DNA of 62,688 bases from Bacteroidales bacterium (GCA_023229525.1 JALNZC010000023.1:1-62688), one strand, 5' to 3'. Shown: positions 1-9,333, counted from the first letter of the stretch. The notes: generated by a model from the letters alone, not told the origin. Program-made: numbers and translations.

Positions 1-95
1 AAAAAAGAAAAAAGTACCAAAAAAGAAAAAAGTCAACAAACAACAAAAGAGTTTAATAGTTATTGAAAAAAGTCAACCTATTTCAGTCATCATCA
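1..95. other. A-rich intergenic stretch without a gene
   Basis: A-rich sequence in which a short motif of the type GAAAAAAGT recurs three or four times. No credible ORF, RNA or promoter is visible. It leads directly into the heptamer array that starts near position 96. Confidence 0.5.
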
Positions 96-324
96 ATCTT
101 GTATCTTGTATCTTGTATCCTGTATCCTGTATCCTGTATCCTGTATCCTGTATCCTGTATCCTGCATCCTGCATCCTGCATCCTGCATCCTGTATCCTGC
201 ATCCTTTATCCTGCGTCCTTTATCCTGCATCCTGCATCCTGTATCCTGCATCCTGCATCCTGCATCCTGCATCCTGTATCCTGCATCCTGCATCGGGAGT
301 GTAGCGACCCTTCATCCTGCATCA
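96..324. repeat. Heptanucleotide array ATCCTGT/ATCCTGC
   Basis: About thirty degenerate 7-bp units (ATCCTGT, ATCCTGC, first ones ATCTTGT). They are interrupted near 294-310 by a GGGAGTGTAGCGACCC module that matches the GGGAGCGAAGCGACC module of other arrays in this window. Because 7 is not a multiple of 3 and the unit contains no stop, all frames on this strand read as a 7-residue periodic peptide. The ORFs over it are artefacts. The stop codon of the minus-strand CsgG-like gene lies in the last repeat-like bases (322-324). Confidence 0.93.
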
Positions 325-1575
325 CTTAATATAATCCCTGCTAATATATCCTTGTTTCCCTCCCAATAATTTGATCAGTATCCACTCCCCTTTCTTGTCA
401 ATCACCATAAATTCGGTATCTCCGGGAACCCGGGCAACGGTTTCAGCGCTATTGTCGGGATCCTTTTTCACTTCATACCGGTCGTTCTTGTTCCCGCGTG
501 TTTTAACCTTGTCAGCCATGACATCAGACCGTTCAGCGTAATCCTGTTTCTCAATGATTACACCAATGGAGGTTAAAACCTGGTTGTAAGCGATTTCATC
601 ATTGACCCTGCGAACATCTGATTCGTATGTATTGGGTTCGATTTCGGCCGCAAGGGAATAGTATTCTTTGGCCTTATCATAATTTCCAACGATGTCATAC
701 AGGCATCCAAGGTTCTTTGCAGCCGGAGCATTGTAAGGATCCGCATCATATATAGCCCTATAGATCGGGAATGCTTTGGCTAATTCCCCATTTCCAATAT
801 ATTCCTTGGCCTCCTTTGCTTTATCTTTAAAATCCTTGTTCTTAACCTTTTCAAATTCATATTTGGTATAGGTGAAATGAGGGTTAAAATAATTCACCAG
901 TTCAAACGCAAGATCTTTTATACACATATCGGCCATTGCGCTGACTGAAGTGAGTCCACTTCGCTTTTCATCGCATTTACTTTCGGTATAAACTGATTTC
1001 TTGTCCTTGGTACCGATGATCTTCCCGCTGTTCACATCCACGATTTTTATCCGGGCATCTGCGCTAACCGTACGTTTGGTACAATATTGCGTATAACTCT
1101 TTCCGGTAAGATCAACGAGTTGGGATTTGGAGGGTTCATCTTTTGAAGTATACGAGACCGAACCCATAATGATGGCATCGATGCCCAGCACCTTCCCGAT
1201 ACTCGCTGCCTGTGCATCATCCACGATACCGGTATTGCTCAGGTTTTGTTCCTGCAGTACTTTTTCAAGCTGGCTCCGTTCTACCACCGTGAAAATATTG
1301 GTACGTCCTCCCTTCTGGTAAGTTTTCCCTTCTCTCGTGGATTGAAATAATCCACCACCAAGCTTTTTGATCCCACGGTTTTCTTTAAACAATTCCGAAA
1401 CCATTAATTCCGATAAAACCTTACCTTTTTCGCCGGTGAAGTCGAGAATGGAAATTTTTGTCACATTCTCCAGTATAGTTTCCGGAGGAGTCAGGATAAA
1501 ACATTCAATATCCTGGGCAAATGATAAAGTACGTGTAAGTAAGGCCAGGATGACTAATAGTAAATATCTTTTCAT
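322..1575 (-). CDS. Secreted CsgG-like protein with TPR and SH3 domains
   Basis: A 417-residue protein starting at the ATG at 1575, which opens directly onto a signal peptide (about residues 1-21, ending SFAQ). A longer reading would add about 20 non-signal residues. Residues about 25-230 resemble the CsgG/curli-assembly family: a FTGEKG element followed by a segment about building a complex, GKVLGIDAIIMGSVSY. Residues about 260-340 hold TPR-like helices (YDKAKEYYSLAAEIEP). Residues about 360-417 look like a bacterial SH3 domain. There is no lipobox, so it is probably periplasmic or outer-membrane associated, unlike true CsgG, which is a lipoprotein. It diverges from the hybrid kinase gene, and a TATCTTTG box lies at 1612-1619 on its strand. 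Exact role unknown. Confidence 0.8.
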   Translation of the reverse strand: MKRYLLLVILALLTRTLSFAQDIECFILTPPETILENVTKISILDFTGEKGKVLSELMVSELFKENRGIKKLGGGLFQSTREGKTYQKGGRTNIFTVVERSQLEKVLQEQNLSNTGIVDDAQAASIGKVLGIDAIIMGSVSYTSKDEPSKSQLVDLTGKSYTQYCTKRTVSADARIKIVDVNSGKIIGTKDKKSVYTESKCDEKRSGLTSVSAMADMCIKDLAFELVNYFNPHFTYTKYEFEKVKNKDFKDKAKEAKEYIGNGELAKAFPIYRAIYDADPYNAPAAKNLGCLYDIVGNYDKAKEYYSLAAEIEPNTYESDVRRVNDEIAYNQVLTSIGVIIEKQDYAERSDVMADKVKTRGNKNDRYEVKKDPDNSAETVARVPGDTEFMVIDKKGEWILIKLLGGKQGYISRDYIK

Positions 1576-1611
1576 AAGCTTATAAATTTCATCTTTACTT
1601 TTCAAATTTAA

Positions 1612-1619
1612 CAAAGATA
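1612..1619 (-). promoter_or_regulatory. Bacteroidetes -7 box for CsgG-like gene
   Basis: Forward CAAAGATA reads TATCTTTG on the minus strand, an exact match to the TAnnTTTG element of the Bacteroidetes primary sigma factor. It leaves a leader of about 30 nt before the ATG at 1575. I see no convincing -33 element. Confidence 0.6.
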
Positions 1620-1655
1620 GCAATCGGAAGGGCAAAATTTTTTATAGAAAAATAT

Positions 1656-1663
1656 TATCTTTG
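1656..1663 (+). promoter_or_regulatory. Bacteroidetes -7 box for hybrid kinase gene
   Basis: TATCTTTG matches TAnnTTTG exactly and lies about 50 nt upstream of the ATG at 1714. It is back-to-back with the divergent box at 1612-1619. Confidence 0.6.
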
Positions 1664-1713
1664 GCCCCCAGTGTTCCATAAGAACATCAAATGTGAAGCT
1701 TCAGGTTACACAC

Positions 1714-3864
1714 ATGAAGACCATTACCCGGTTATACATTCTCCAGGTTATTTTGATTGGCGCCATCATTGTTATCCTGATGGTTCTGAAATTAAACAGT
1801 TACAAACGACTAAACCTCTTCCTCAAATCCTCTCATGCTTATAATGAAAGGATGGTCGATAATATTCTTAAAATGGACCGGGAGGTCTTCATGCGCCCGC
1901 TACACGATAATTCCGAATGGGATGAAACTGTTCAATACATTAAGAATCCAACAGAGGTATTTGAAAAAGAGTGTCTGAATACCTTGCTTACAACTTTCTC
2001 TTTCAACCATATCCTGGTTTTTAATCAGCAAGGCGAACGGGTATACTATATCAGTAATTCCGATTCCATCATTCCGGATATGATTTTTCAGGCTGATCAG
2101 ATAAAACAGTTATTGACACCGGTTACTCCTTTCTGCCATTTTTTTATAAACATCAACAATGAACCGGTTGAATTTTCAGGGGCGACTATAGTTCCTACGG
2201 TTGACACCAAACATACCCTTCCGGCCAAAGGATACCTTTTCTTTGCGAGAAACTGGAATACATCCGTGATCAAACGTTTTGAAGAGATTACGGGGGCAAA
2301 AATCCAGGTCATAATGCGCGATGGCGAAAAGAATCAAACCACTGCCGGGGATTCTTATATGGTCAGTCATAATCTGCAGGATCTGAATCACAGGACAGTT
2401 GGCAGAATGAGTTTTACATTTCCTGCCATATACTTCCGGGAATGGGAAGATGATACAAGGATGTATACATACCTCAACATTTTCATCGGATTGTTCGTAA
2501 TAATAATCATCGGATTGCTGGTACGCAAGTGGTTGGTCGTTCCCATGAGGTCCCTCATCAAAGCGTTGGATACGGGTGAAAATCAGCACCTCGAATCGTT
2601 GATATCAGCAAAAAGCGAATTCGGAGAGATGGCCCGGCTAATTGAACATTCCTTCCTCCTTAAAAATGAACTAAGGGAGGAGATCAATAACAGGTTGGAA
2701 GCAGAAAAAATTCTTTCTTCCCTTAAAGATAAAGCAGAGGAATCGGATCGTCTTAAAACAGCGTTTCTATCGAACATGTCGCATGAAATCCGTACTCCAA
2801 TGAATTGTATCCTTGGGTTCATTCAATTGCTGGAGCAGGAAGATTATACGCCGGAAGAACGCCGGCAGTACATGTCCATGGTCATCAGCAGTGGCAACCA
2901 ACTTTTAGCGATTATCAATGCTATTCTTGATATCTCAAGAATTGAGAATAATCAGATGATGTTACAAAAGGATCACTTTGACCTCAACAATTTACTGGAA
3001 AAACTTTTAATCTCCTTTAACATTGAAAAACAAAAAAACGGTAAAAGTAATCTTGTTATTGAACTGAAGAAAGGAATCTCAGGGGAACAGAGTCATATTT
3101 ATTGTGACAGGGTGCGATTGGAACAGATCCTCAATAACCTCCTCAGCAATGCGCTAAAATTTACCTTTTCAGGAAAAATCACTTTTGGATATACCTGTGA
3201 AAAAGAAAATTTGCTCTTCTTTGTTCAGGATACCGGGGTTGGGATTTCAGCCCAAAACCAGGAAATTATTTTTGAACGATTCCGGCAGGAGGAAGAAACA
3301 CATACCAAAAGTTTCGGAGGAACAGGTTTAGGGCTACCTATCTCAAAAGGATTAGTGGAATTGATGGGAGGTAAAATGTGGTTAACTTCCGAAAAGGGGA
3401 TCGGTTCTACTTTTTATTTTACCCTGCCTGATATAATCCGTCATGATACAATGCCGACCGATAAAGAAACAGCGCCGCATACACAAAAGGTGAATTTATC
3501 GGGTAAAACAATCCTGGTGGTTGAAGATGTACCGGAAAATATAGAATTAATCAGCACCATGTTAAAGCCAACCCATGCCAACATTCTTCGAGCCGACAAC
3601 GGACAGGTTGCTGTGAATTTATGCCGGGATAATCCTTCCATTGACTTGGTTTTAATGGACATCCAGATGCCGGTAATGAATGGTTATGATGCCACAAAAG
3701 AAATTAAAGGGCGCAGACCGGAATTACCGGTAATTGCCCTTACTGCTTATGCTTTTGACAAGGATAAAAAGAGGTCCGTGGAAGCCGGGTGTAACGATTT
3801 TCTGGCCAAGCCTATTCTGAAGCGGGATTTACTACGGAAAGTAAGTGATTTTCTTGGGAATTAA
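1714..3864 (+). CDS. Hybrid sensor histidine kinase with CHASE4-like domain
   Basis: A 716-residue membrane sensor kinase. Order: TM1 (about residues 5-28); an extracytoplasmic CHASE4-like domain (about 40-240, with the typical SEWDETVQYI segment); TM2 (about 250-272); a linker helix; HisKA with the phospho-acceptor in MSHEIRTP (His357); HATPase_c with N box LLSNALKF, G1 DTGVGI and G2 GGTGLGLPIS; and a C-terminal receiver with acceptor Asp649 in LMDIQMP. The ATG at 1714 starts directly at the first TM helix; the reading 21 nt further upstream is less likely. No output-domain regulator is adjacent, so phosphate must go to a distant partner via an Hpt protein or another receiver. Ligand unknown. 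Confidence 0.92.
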   Translation: MKTITRLYILQVILIGAIIVILMVLKLNSYKRLNLFLKSSHAYNERMVDNILKMDREVFMRPLHDNSEWDETVQYIKNPTEVFEKECLNTLLTTFSFNHILVFNQQGERVYYISNSDSIIPDMIFQADQIKQLLTPVTPFCHFFININNEPVEFSGATIVPTVDTKHTLPAKGYLFFARNWNTSVIKRFEEITGAKIQVIMRDGEKNQTTAGDSYMVSHNLQDLNHRTVGRMSFTFPAIYFREWEDDTRMYTYLNIFIGLFVIIIIGLLVRKWLVVPMRSLIKALDTGENQHLESLISAKSEFGEMARLIEHSFLLKNELREEINNRLEAEKILSSLKDKAEESDRLKTAFLSNMSHEIRTPMNCILGFIQLLEQEDYTPEERRQYMSMVISSGNQLLAIINAILDISRIENNQMMLQKDHFDLNNLLEKLLISFNIEKQKNGKSNLVIELKKGISGEQSHIYCDRVRLEQILNNLLSNALKFTFSGKITFGYTCEKENLLFFVQDTGVGISAQNQEIIFERFRQEEETHTKSFGGTGLGLPISKGLVELMGGKMWLTSEKGIGSTFYFTLPDIIRHDTMPTDKETAPHTQKVNLSGKTILVVEDVPENIELISTMLKPTHANILRADNGQVAVNLCRDNPSIDLVLMDIQMPVMNGYDATKEIKGRRPELPVIALTAYAFDKDKKRSVEAGCNDFLAKPILKRDLLRKVSDFLGN

Positions 3865-3893
3865 TTTTTTTACGAAATTTTTCGGCTGATCAA

Positions 3894-5279
3894 TTATTTG
3901 TGGAATTTACGGATAAACGCTTCCACTTCAGGTACTCCACCCTGGTATATTAAATAGCCGTTATAGGGTTCACGCGGCGTTATTTCATTGTTGATGGGTG
4001 TCAGCATTATTTTTTTTACCTCTGCAAGATCGCTTGTTTGACCCAGCGCCCAACTAAGTTTGATGAAAGCTGTTTCGGGAAGCATATTTTCAGCCGGGAT
4101 AATCCCTTTGGCCATCAGGTCGCGGCCCGTATCATAAACAAACATATGAACATATCCCCAAAGTGTTTGTACCGTCATATAGATCGCTACCCCTTTCGCG
4201 ACTGCCCTTTCAATGGCCGGATAGATAGGCTTGTTCACATGACCCAATCCCGTACCGATAATGATGATCCCTTTATAACCAGCATCAACAAGTCCATCAA
4301 TTACGTCGGGTTTCATGTTGGTGTAATAATAGATCATGGTCACTTTCTCATTATAGAATGGTAAAATCTTCACATTGCGGTCTTTCCGTCTGCGATTGTA
4401 ATCATGCTTGATGGGCGTAACCCCTTGCCGGGTAACAGTGGCAAGCGGCGTATCGCCGATAGTGCGAAAAGTGGACCGGTACGAAGAATGCATCTTCCTG
4501 ACACGGGTACCACAGTGCAGGAAACCATATTCATCGGAAGTGGGGCCGAACATACATACCATCACTTCGGCAATATCGCCATGTGCGGCCGCAGTGGCAG
4601 CATGCATGAGATTGAGGGCCGCATCGGAACTCGGACGGTCACTCGAACGTTGTGAACCAACCAGCACAATGGGAACCGGTGAATTCTGCACCATGAATGT
4701 CAGGGCTGCCGAAGTATAATGAAGGGTATCGGTCCCATGACCGATAATGATCCCGTCGATGCCTTTTTCAATTTCGTGTCCGATGGCGATGGCAAGTTTT
4801 TTATATTGTTCAGGACCCATATTTTCACTGAAAACCGCAAATAACTTTTCAGTGGTAAGGTTGCAGATGTCGGCCAGTTCTGGTACAGCGCCATATAATT
4901 CTCCCGGTGAAAAAGCCGGAATTACAGCGCCTGTGCGATAGTCCAGACGTGAAGCAATAGTCCCTCCGGTCCCTAATAATTTTACATTGGGTTTGTCTTT
5001 CGAGTAGGGAAACTCTTTTTCCGGAATCTTGTAGATTGCTTTCTTATAACCAAGTTCCGTGATATTTGTTATCCCATTGATATCCACTCCAATATTGTAA
5101 CCGGTAAATATCTTCAGAACAAGATGTTTGTCGTCGGTATTTTCAGCACGGGGTAAAATGGTTCCTTCAAATACGCCCCGGGAGGAATCGACCCGGACTT
5201 TAGCCCATACACGGGCATTGAATTTCTGCAGTACATTCAGTGCCCGACCTTTATAACCCTGGAAAATATCTTCGTTCAT
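3894..5279 (-). CDS. gatD: Glu-tRNA(Gln) amidotransferase subunit D, archaeal type
   Basis: A 461-residue protein of the asparaginase family with the N-terminal extension specific to GatD (about residues 1-85) instead of a signal peptide. The family residues are visible: the first catalytic Thr in LLGTGGTIAS (about residue 100) and the Thr-Asp pair in GHGTDTLHYT, followed by the KMHSSYRSTF segment. GatD releases ammonia from Gln (or Asn) for GatE, which amidates Glu-tRNA(Gln). gatE lies just upstream on the same strand, so the pair is complete. GatDE is regarded as the archaeal enzyme; bacteria normally use GatCAB. The presence of both subunits argues against a plain L-asparaginase. Probably acquired by lateral transfer. 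Confidence 0.93.
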   Translation of the reverse strand: MNEDIFQGYKGRALNVLQKFNARVWAKVRVDSSRGVFEGTILPRAENTDDKHLVLKIFTGYNIGVDINGITNITELGYKKAIYKIPEKEFPYSKDKPNVKLLGTGGTIASRLDYRTGAVIPAFSPGELYGAVPELADICNLTTEKLFAVFSENMGPEQYKKLAIAIGHEIEKGIDGIIIGHGTDTLHYTSAALTFMVQNSPVPIVLVGSQRSSDRPSSDAALNLMHAATAAAHGDIAEVMVCMFGPTSDEYGFLHCGTRVRKMHSSYRSTFRTIGDTPLATVTRQGVTPIKHDYNRRRKDRNVKILPFYNEKVTMIYYYTNMKPDVIDGLVDAGYKGIIIIGTGLGHVNKPIYPAIERAVAKGVAIYMTVQTLWGYVHMFVYDTGRDLMAKGIIPAENMLPETAFIKLSWALGQTSDLAEVKKIMLTPINNEITPREPYNGYLIYQGGVPEVEAFIRKFHK

Positions 5280-5321
5280 CTCTCTTGGATTCTGGTATTG
5301 GTTGTTAATAGTTCTCTGTTA

Positions 5322-5578
5322 TTCTGATGCTGGATGCTGGATGCTGGATACTGGATACTGGATACTGGATGCTGGATGCTGGATGCTGGATACTGGATGC
5401 TGGATGCAGGATGCAGGATGCTGGATACTGGATGCTGGATACTGGATACTGGATACTGGATACTGGATGCTGGATGCTGGATGCTGGATGCAGGATGAAG
5501 GATGCAGGATGAAGGATGCAGGATGCAGGATGAAGGATGCAGGATGCTGGATACTGGATGCTGGATGTTGGATACAAC
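5322..5578. repeat. Heptanucleotide array TGGATGC/TGGATAC between gatE and gatD
   Basis: About 36 units of TGGATGC, TGGATAC, AGGATGC and AGGATGA in tandem. It fills nearly all of the 352-bp gap between the stop of gatE and the start of gatD, and its far edge lies about 40 bp from the gatD ATG. It is the reverse-complement orientation of the 96-324 array. No promoter is evident between array and gatD, so gatD transcription probably has to pass through it. Confidence 0.93.
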
Positions 5579-5582
5579 ATAC

Positions 5583-5630
5583 TCTATCATGTTATATAAT
5601 CTTCAAATCTTCAAATTTTCAAATCGTAAA
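5583..5630 (+). repeat. Array-flanking dispersed repeat, copy 1
   Basis: A segment beginning TCTATCATGTTATATAATC and continuing with three TTCAAAT-type units. It follows the heptamer array and recurs, at roughly 85-90 percent identity over about 45 bp, beside the array near 28.08 kb on the minus strand in the same relative orientation. It seems to be a fixed part of a composite repeat. Confidence 0.65.
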
Positions 5631-5631
5631 T

Positions 5632-7593
5632 TTAAAATTGTATCTTTTCACTCAGCTCTTTTAACGACATATTGCCGGTGGTCAGTTTTCTCAGGTTGCC
5701 CATAATCCAACGATGGCCTGCTGCATCCTTTTTTGAAGTCCGGATCTCTTTGTATTTCTTTACCAGGAAAGGGATCTTGCTTAAAATTTCCGCTTCAGTC
5801 ACCTCCCTGAAATTAAGGGTGATCAAAACAGAATCAAAATCCATCTTCGGATGTTGATAAAGATGAAATAATATCTTTTTCGCGATTGCCAGGTCGAGAT
5901 TTCGGTCAACCAGATATTTCAACAAATCATATACTTTTTCATATGAAAATTCAGGCAAAGCAGGATAATGCCCCTGGATATGTTTCAGGGAATGAGCCAG
6001 CAAGGATGCCGTAAAACGTGCAGGTATATGGAGCTCGGTCTGCGCTCTTTCGAGGATCGGTACGAGGTTATTCTTCAGGATATAGGTATGGGTATCTTCC
6101 GGGACTCTCCATTCTACCATCTGGCGGATCCTCACAGACACCAATTCAGGAATGCATTTGACGGCTTCATCAATTACGGAATCTTCAAGCGGAATTGGCG
6201 CCGAATCGGTATCCGGATACATACGGTCAGCTCCGGGAAGAACGCGTTCAAAAATGGTGGTCCCATCTTCAAACGATTTCCGGGTTTCGTTGGGGACACC
6301 GGCGAAGGCCATTTTACAACGTTCCTCGATTGTTTCCAATCCTGTTTTAATATCCTCTTCCGGACCCCAGAAGATGATCTGTGCATCCTCTTCCCTGCTG
6401 CTCAATAATGAACGGACTTTTGTCCAAGCCCTTTCACCAATGGCATCCTCCGACATCTCGGAATGCGCCATATTGGGTTTTTCGATACATGCAATGACCT
6501 TCAGCCGATCGGAAATTTCATCTGCAAACATCTTACCTGGTTGGGTAAAATGGGAAAGTATTCCCCGAAATTGCGATAAATTAATGATGTAGGTTTTCAG
6601 GGTGGTATTCTTCGGCACACCCAGGTTTTCGAGTTTAAAATCTTTGGGTTTTACCTCTTTCCACGTGATTTTCCATCCTGAAATATCTTTTATTTTCGCA
6701 TTCAGCGTTTCTTTAATGGCCAGCAATGCCCACTGGCGGTAAGCTTCGTTGTGGGTAAGTTCAGGCATCCATCCAGTGTGGGACACCCCTTTGATCTCAA
6801 CCCGCGTGCCACCCCTGCAACTCACATTCACATCGGCGCGGGTAGACCCGATCCCAGTCAGGACTTTACCGGAACTGCGATTAAGAAACCGGATGTAATC
6901 TGCGCCTTCTTTTACTTCATCGGGATTTTTAAAGTCGGGATATGTCACTGTCTCAATTAAGGGCATCCCCAACCGGTCGGTACGGAATACACGAACATGT
7001 CCGATATCGGAAACTTCGCGGCAGGAGTCTTCTTCAAGGCTGAGCTGTATAAGCCGTACCTTTTTATTTCTCAGCTCGATTTCTCCTTCAATCCCGATGA
7101 TGGCTGTCCGCTGAAACCCGGTAGGAATGGAGCCATCAAGATATTGTTTGCGGGTGATATGGACTTCGCCGACTATTTTCATTTTCGATAAAAGGGCTAA
7201 ATCGATGGAAATGGCGAGCGCATCCATATTCAGCGGAAATGGCGGAGTGTCGTCGACCTCATAAGTGCAGGCGGTTTCGTTTTTGATCCGGTAGACGATG
7301 TTTTTCCGGGTCCGGAATTCCATGAGGGCAGTGCCGTCATATTCACCAAGTTCGCTAAGGGTTGGGCGCATATGGCGGATCAGCTCCGCATCAAAATCGT
7401 CGGCTTTCTGATAAATACCTGAAGGGCAGCGGCAGAATAATTTTTTACCTGTCTTTAGTTGCTGATGCACCTCAAGTCCCGACATGAATCCGATACGGTC
7501 ATAATCGGCCTGGGTGGCATTTTTGCGCGGGACATACCCTATTTTTTGTTGGGTTTCGGCATGGTTTCGTCTCGGGTCGAAGGGTTGTTTCAT
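5632..7593 (-). CDS. gatE: Glu-tRNA(Gln) amidotransferase subunit E, archaeal type
   Basis: A 653-residue protein with the GatB/GatE kinase-like core (GLEVHQQL near residue 40, then ETACTYEVDD and the R/K-rich substrate segments). A GAD domain as in bacterial AspRS follows (about residues 340-450), then the helical YqeY-like tail (about 500-650). The GAD insertion separates GatE from GatB. The protein binds Glu-tRNA(Gln), activates the glutamyl side chain with ATP and amidates it with ammonia from GatD. The start is the ATG at 7593. It is first in a gatE-gatD pair. Length and domain order are those of archaeal GatE, so I see no sign of decay. Confidence 0.94.
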   Translation of the reverse strand: MKQPFDPRRNHAETQQKIGYVPRKNATQADYDRIGFMSGLEVHQQLKTGKKLFCRCPSGIYQKADDFDAELIRHMRPTLSELGEYDGTALMEFRTRKNIVYRIKNETACTYEVDDTPPFPLNMDALAISIDLALLSKMKIVGEVHITRKQYLDGSIPTGFQRTAIIGIEGEIELRNKKVRLIQLSLEEDSCREVSDIGHVRVFRTDRLGMPLIETVTYPDFKNPDEVKEGADYIRFLNRSSGKVLTGIGSTRADVNVSCRGGTRVEIKGVSHTGWMPELTHNEAYRQWALLAIKETLNAKIKDISGWKITWKEVKPKDFKLENLGVPKNTTLKTYIINLSQFRGILSHFTQPGKMFADEISDRLKVIACIEKPNMAHSEMSEDAIGERAWTKVRSLLSSREEDAQIIFWGPEEDIKTGLETIEERCKMAFAGVPNETRKSFEDGTTIFERVLPGADRMYPDTDSAPIPLEDSVIDEAVKCIPELVSVRIRQMVEWRVPEDTHTYILKNNLVPILERAQTELHIPARFTASLLAHSLKHIQGHYPALPEFSYEKVYDLLKYLVDRNLDLAIAKKILFHLYQHPKMDFDSVLITLNFREVTEAEILSKIPFLVKKYKEIRTSKKDAAGHRWIMGNLRKLTTGNMSLKELSEKIQF

Positions 7594-7807
7594 CTGAAAA
7601 TTTTTATTCTCAACAAATCAACCTGATGCAATATCCGTATTGGCATTCGCAGTTTGCATTGTTGCCTTGGGAATGGGTATTTCATTGGATCAGTTGATAA
7701 AGATTAACAAGTGCTCAAAATTAGATATTTTGAAGATATCCCGACTGTATTGTTCATTAATTTTAGTAACCCTGAGTTTAGTATCTTTACGCCGTGATTA
7801 AAGATTC
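7594..7807. other. Divergent intergenic region gatE/OstA-like
   Basis: A region of 214 bp with no ORF. On the plus strand TATCTTTA at 7782-7789 is a near match to TAnnTTTG and could serve the OstA-like gene. I found no clear box for gatE. Confidence 0.4.
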
Positions 7808-9328
7808 ATGATTTACCAGCGTCAATATCTTTTTCTGGTTACATTTTTTTTGATCCTGAAGGGTTGGGCACAGGAACCTGCCCCCACGCGGATCATCTTG
7901 GAGAAAGCAGACTCCTGGACATACAATAAAGAAATCAGGAATGATGTACAGCGCCTTCTCGGCAATGTGATTTTCAGTCACGACTCGGCCTATCTGTATT
8001 GCGACAGCGCCTATCTTCATGAATCCGAAAACATGGTGACCGCCTATGGCAATGTTCGTATAAAATTAAGCGATACCCTTAACCTTTACAGCGATTCGCT
8101 GCGTTATGACGGAAATACCAAAATAGCTTATGCCAACAGTAACGTCAGAATGGTCGATAACCAGACAATTCTGACCACCGACACCCTTATCTATGACCGC
8201 AAGACCCGGATCGCTCGGTATGATTATTGGGGCAAGATCGTCAATGATAAAAATATTCTCGTCAGCCTTCATGGGAATTATTATACGGATAATAAGGAAT
8301 TCTTTTTTAAAGACAAAGTCTTGTTGATCAATCCCGATTACAAGATGCATTCCGATACACTGATGTACAATACCGTGACGGAGGTTGCCTTTTTTTATGG
8401 TCCTTCCAATATCACCAGTAACGATAAAAAGGATTCGATTTATTGTGAAAACGGATGGTACAATACACGATTGGATTATGCCCGTTTCCGCGATCGTGCC
8501 CGGATTTACCATGATGTCTCGATGCTCACAGGCGATAGTCTTTATTATGAAAGGAAAAACGGATTCGGACAAGTATTTAAAAATGCCCTTCTGATTGACA
8601 CAGTGCAGAACATTCTTTTGATGGGAAATTATGGAGAACTGCAGCGGGCACATGGGTTTGCGTTTATGACCGATAGCGCTGTATCGGTCATGGTCGATAA
8701 AAAGGATTCTCTCTTCTTGCATGGCGACACTGTCAGGGCCATATTCGATACTGCCCAAAATATCAAGAAGGTTTTTATCTTTTACAAGGTTAAATTTTAT
8801 CGTGCCGATCTGCAGGGAATGTGTGATTCTCTGGTTTATCACTCGGTGGATTCTTCCATGACGATGTACAACGGGCCTGCCTTATGGTCGGGTATCAATC
8901 AGCTTACGGCCGATTCCATTATACTGACCATCCGAAACGGACAGGCCGATTCGCTGAAAATGTACAGCAGTGCGTTCATCATTTCCAAAGATGATTCTGC
9001 CCGTTTCAACCAGATCAAAGGCCGGAACTTATTGGCCCGGTTTCGCGACAATGAACTTTATAAAGTGCGGGTGTTAGGCAATGCAGAAACATTATACTAT
9101 GCCCGTGAGGAGGATCGCAGTCTGATCGGGATCAATAAGGCAAAGTCAAGTGACATGCTTATTTTTCTTGAAAAAAACCAGCTCAGTACCATAACTTATA
9201 TCGGAAAACCCGAGGCTCATCTCTATCCTGAAAAATCTCTGCCTAAAGAGGAACTAAAACTGAGAAATTTTAAATGGCTACAGGATCGAAGACCATTGAC
9301 CAAGTGGGATATTTTTAAGTGGGAATAG
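7808..9328 (+). CDS. OstA-like protein, LPS-transport family
   Basis: A 506-residue secreted protein: a signal peptide (about residues 1-22, ending GWAQ), then repeated beta-strand units typical of OstA/LptA jellyrolls (VTAYGNVRIKLSDTLNLYSD, then IAYANSNVRMVDNQTILTTD). Bacteroidetes carry such OstA-like proteins with several stacked LptA-like repeats. It probably forms part of the periplasmic bridge carrying LPS to LptD. The lptD gene lies 2.6 kb downstream on the same strand, and an LptF/G permease is also in the window. It lacks a C-terminal LptD barrel. Confidence 0.85.
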   Translation: MIYQRQYLFLVTFFLILKGWAQEPAPTRIILEKADSWTYNKEIRNDVQRLLGNVIFSHDSAYLYCDSAYLHESENMVTAYGNVRIKLSDTLNLYSDSLRYDGNTKIAYANSNVRMVDNQTILTTDTLIYDRKTRIARYDYWGKIVNDKNILVSLHGNYYTDNKEFFFKDKVLLINPDYKMHSDTLMYNTVTEVAFFYGPSNITSNDKKDSIYCENGWYNTRLDYARFRDRARIYHDVSMLTGDSLYYERKNGFGQVFKNALLIDTVQNILLMGNYGELQRAHGFAFMTDSAVSVMVDKKDSLFLHGDTVRAIFDTAQNIKKVFIFYKVKFYRADLQGMCDSLVYHSVDSSMTMYNGPALWSGINQLTADSIILTIRNGQADSLKMYSSAFIISKDDSARFNQIKGRNLLARFRDNELYKVRVLGNAETLYYAREEDRSLIGINKAKSSDMLIFLEKNQLSTITYIGKPEAHLYPEKSLPKEELKLRNFKWLQDRRPLTKWDIFKWE

Positions 9329-9333
9329 AACTT

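Noticed and set aside
63..369. Open frames of 60-90 codons over the heptamer array (Ser-Cys-Ile-Leu-Tyr/His-Pro repeats)
   Set aside because: All three frames of a stop-free 7-bp repeat are open by construction; no start context, no homology. The same applies at 5.3, 9.4, 26.6, 28.1 and 48.9 kb.
2176..2589. Antisense ORF inside the hybrid kinase gene
   Set aside because: Shadow of a strongly supported coding sequence; no family resemblance. Similar shadows occur in most long genes here.
3894..5279. Plain L-asparaginase
   Set aside because: No signal peptide, a GatD-type N-terminal domain, and gatE directly upstream.
5322..5578. CRISPR array
   Set aside because: Units are 7 bp and contiguous, with no unique spacers and no cas genes anywhere in the window.
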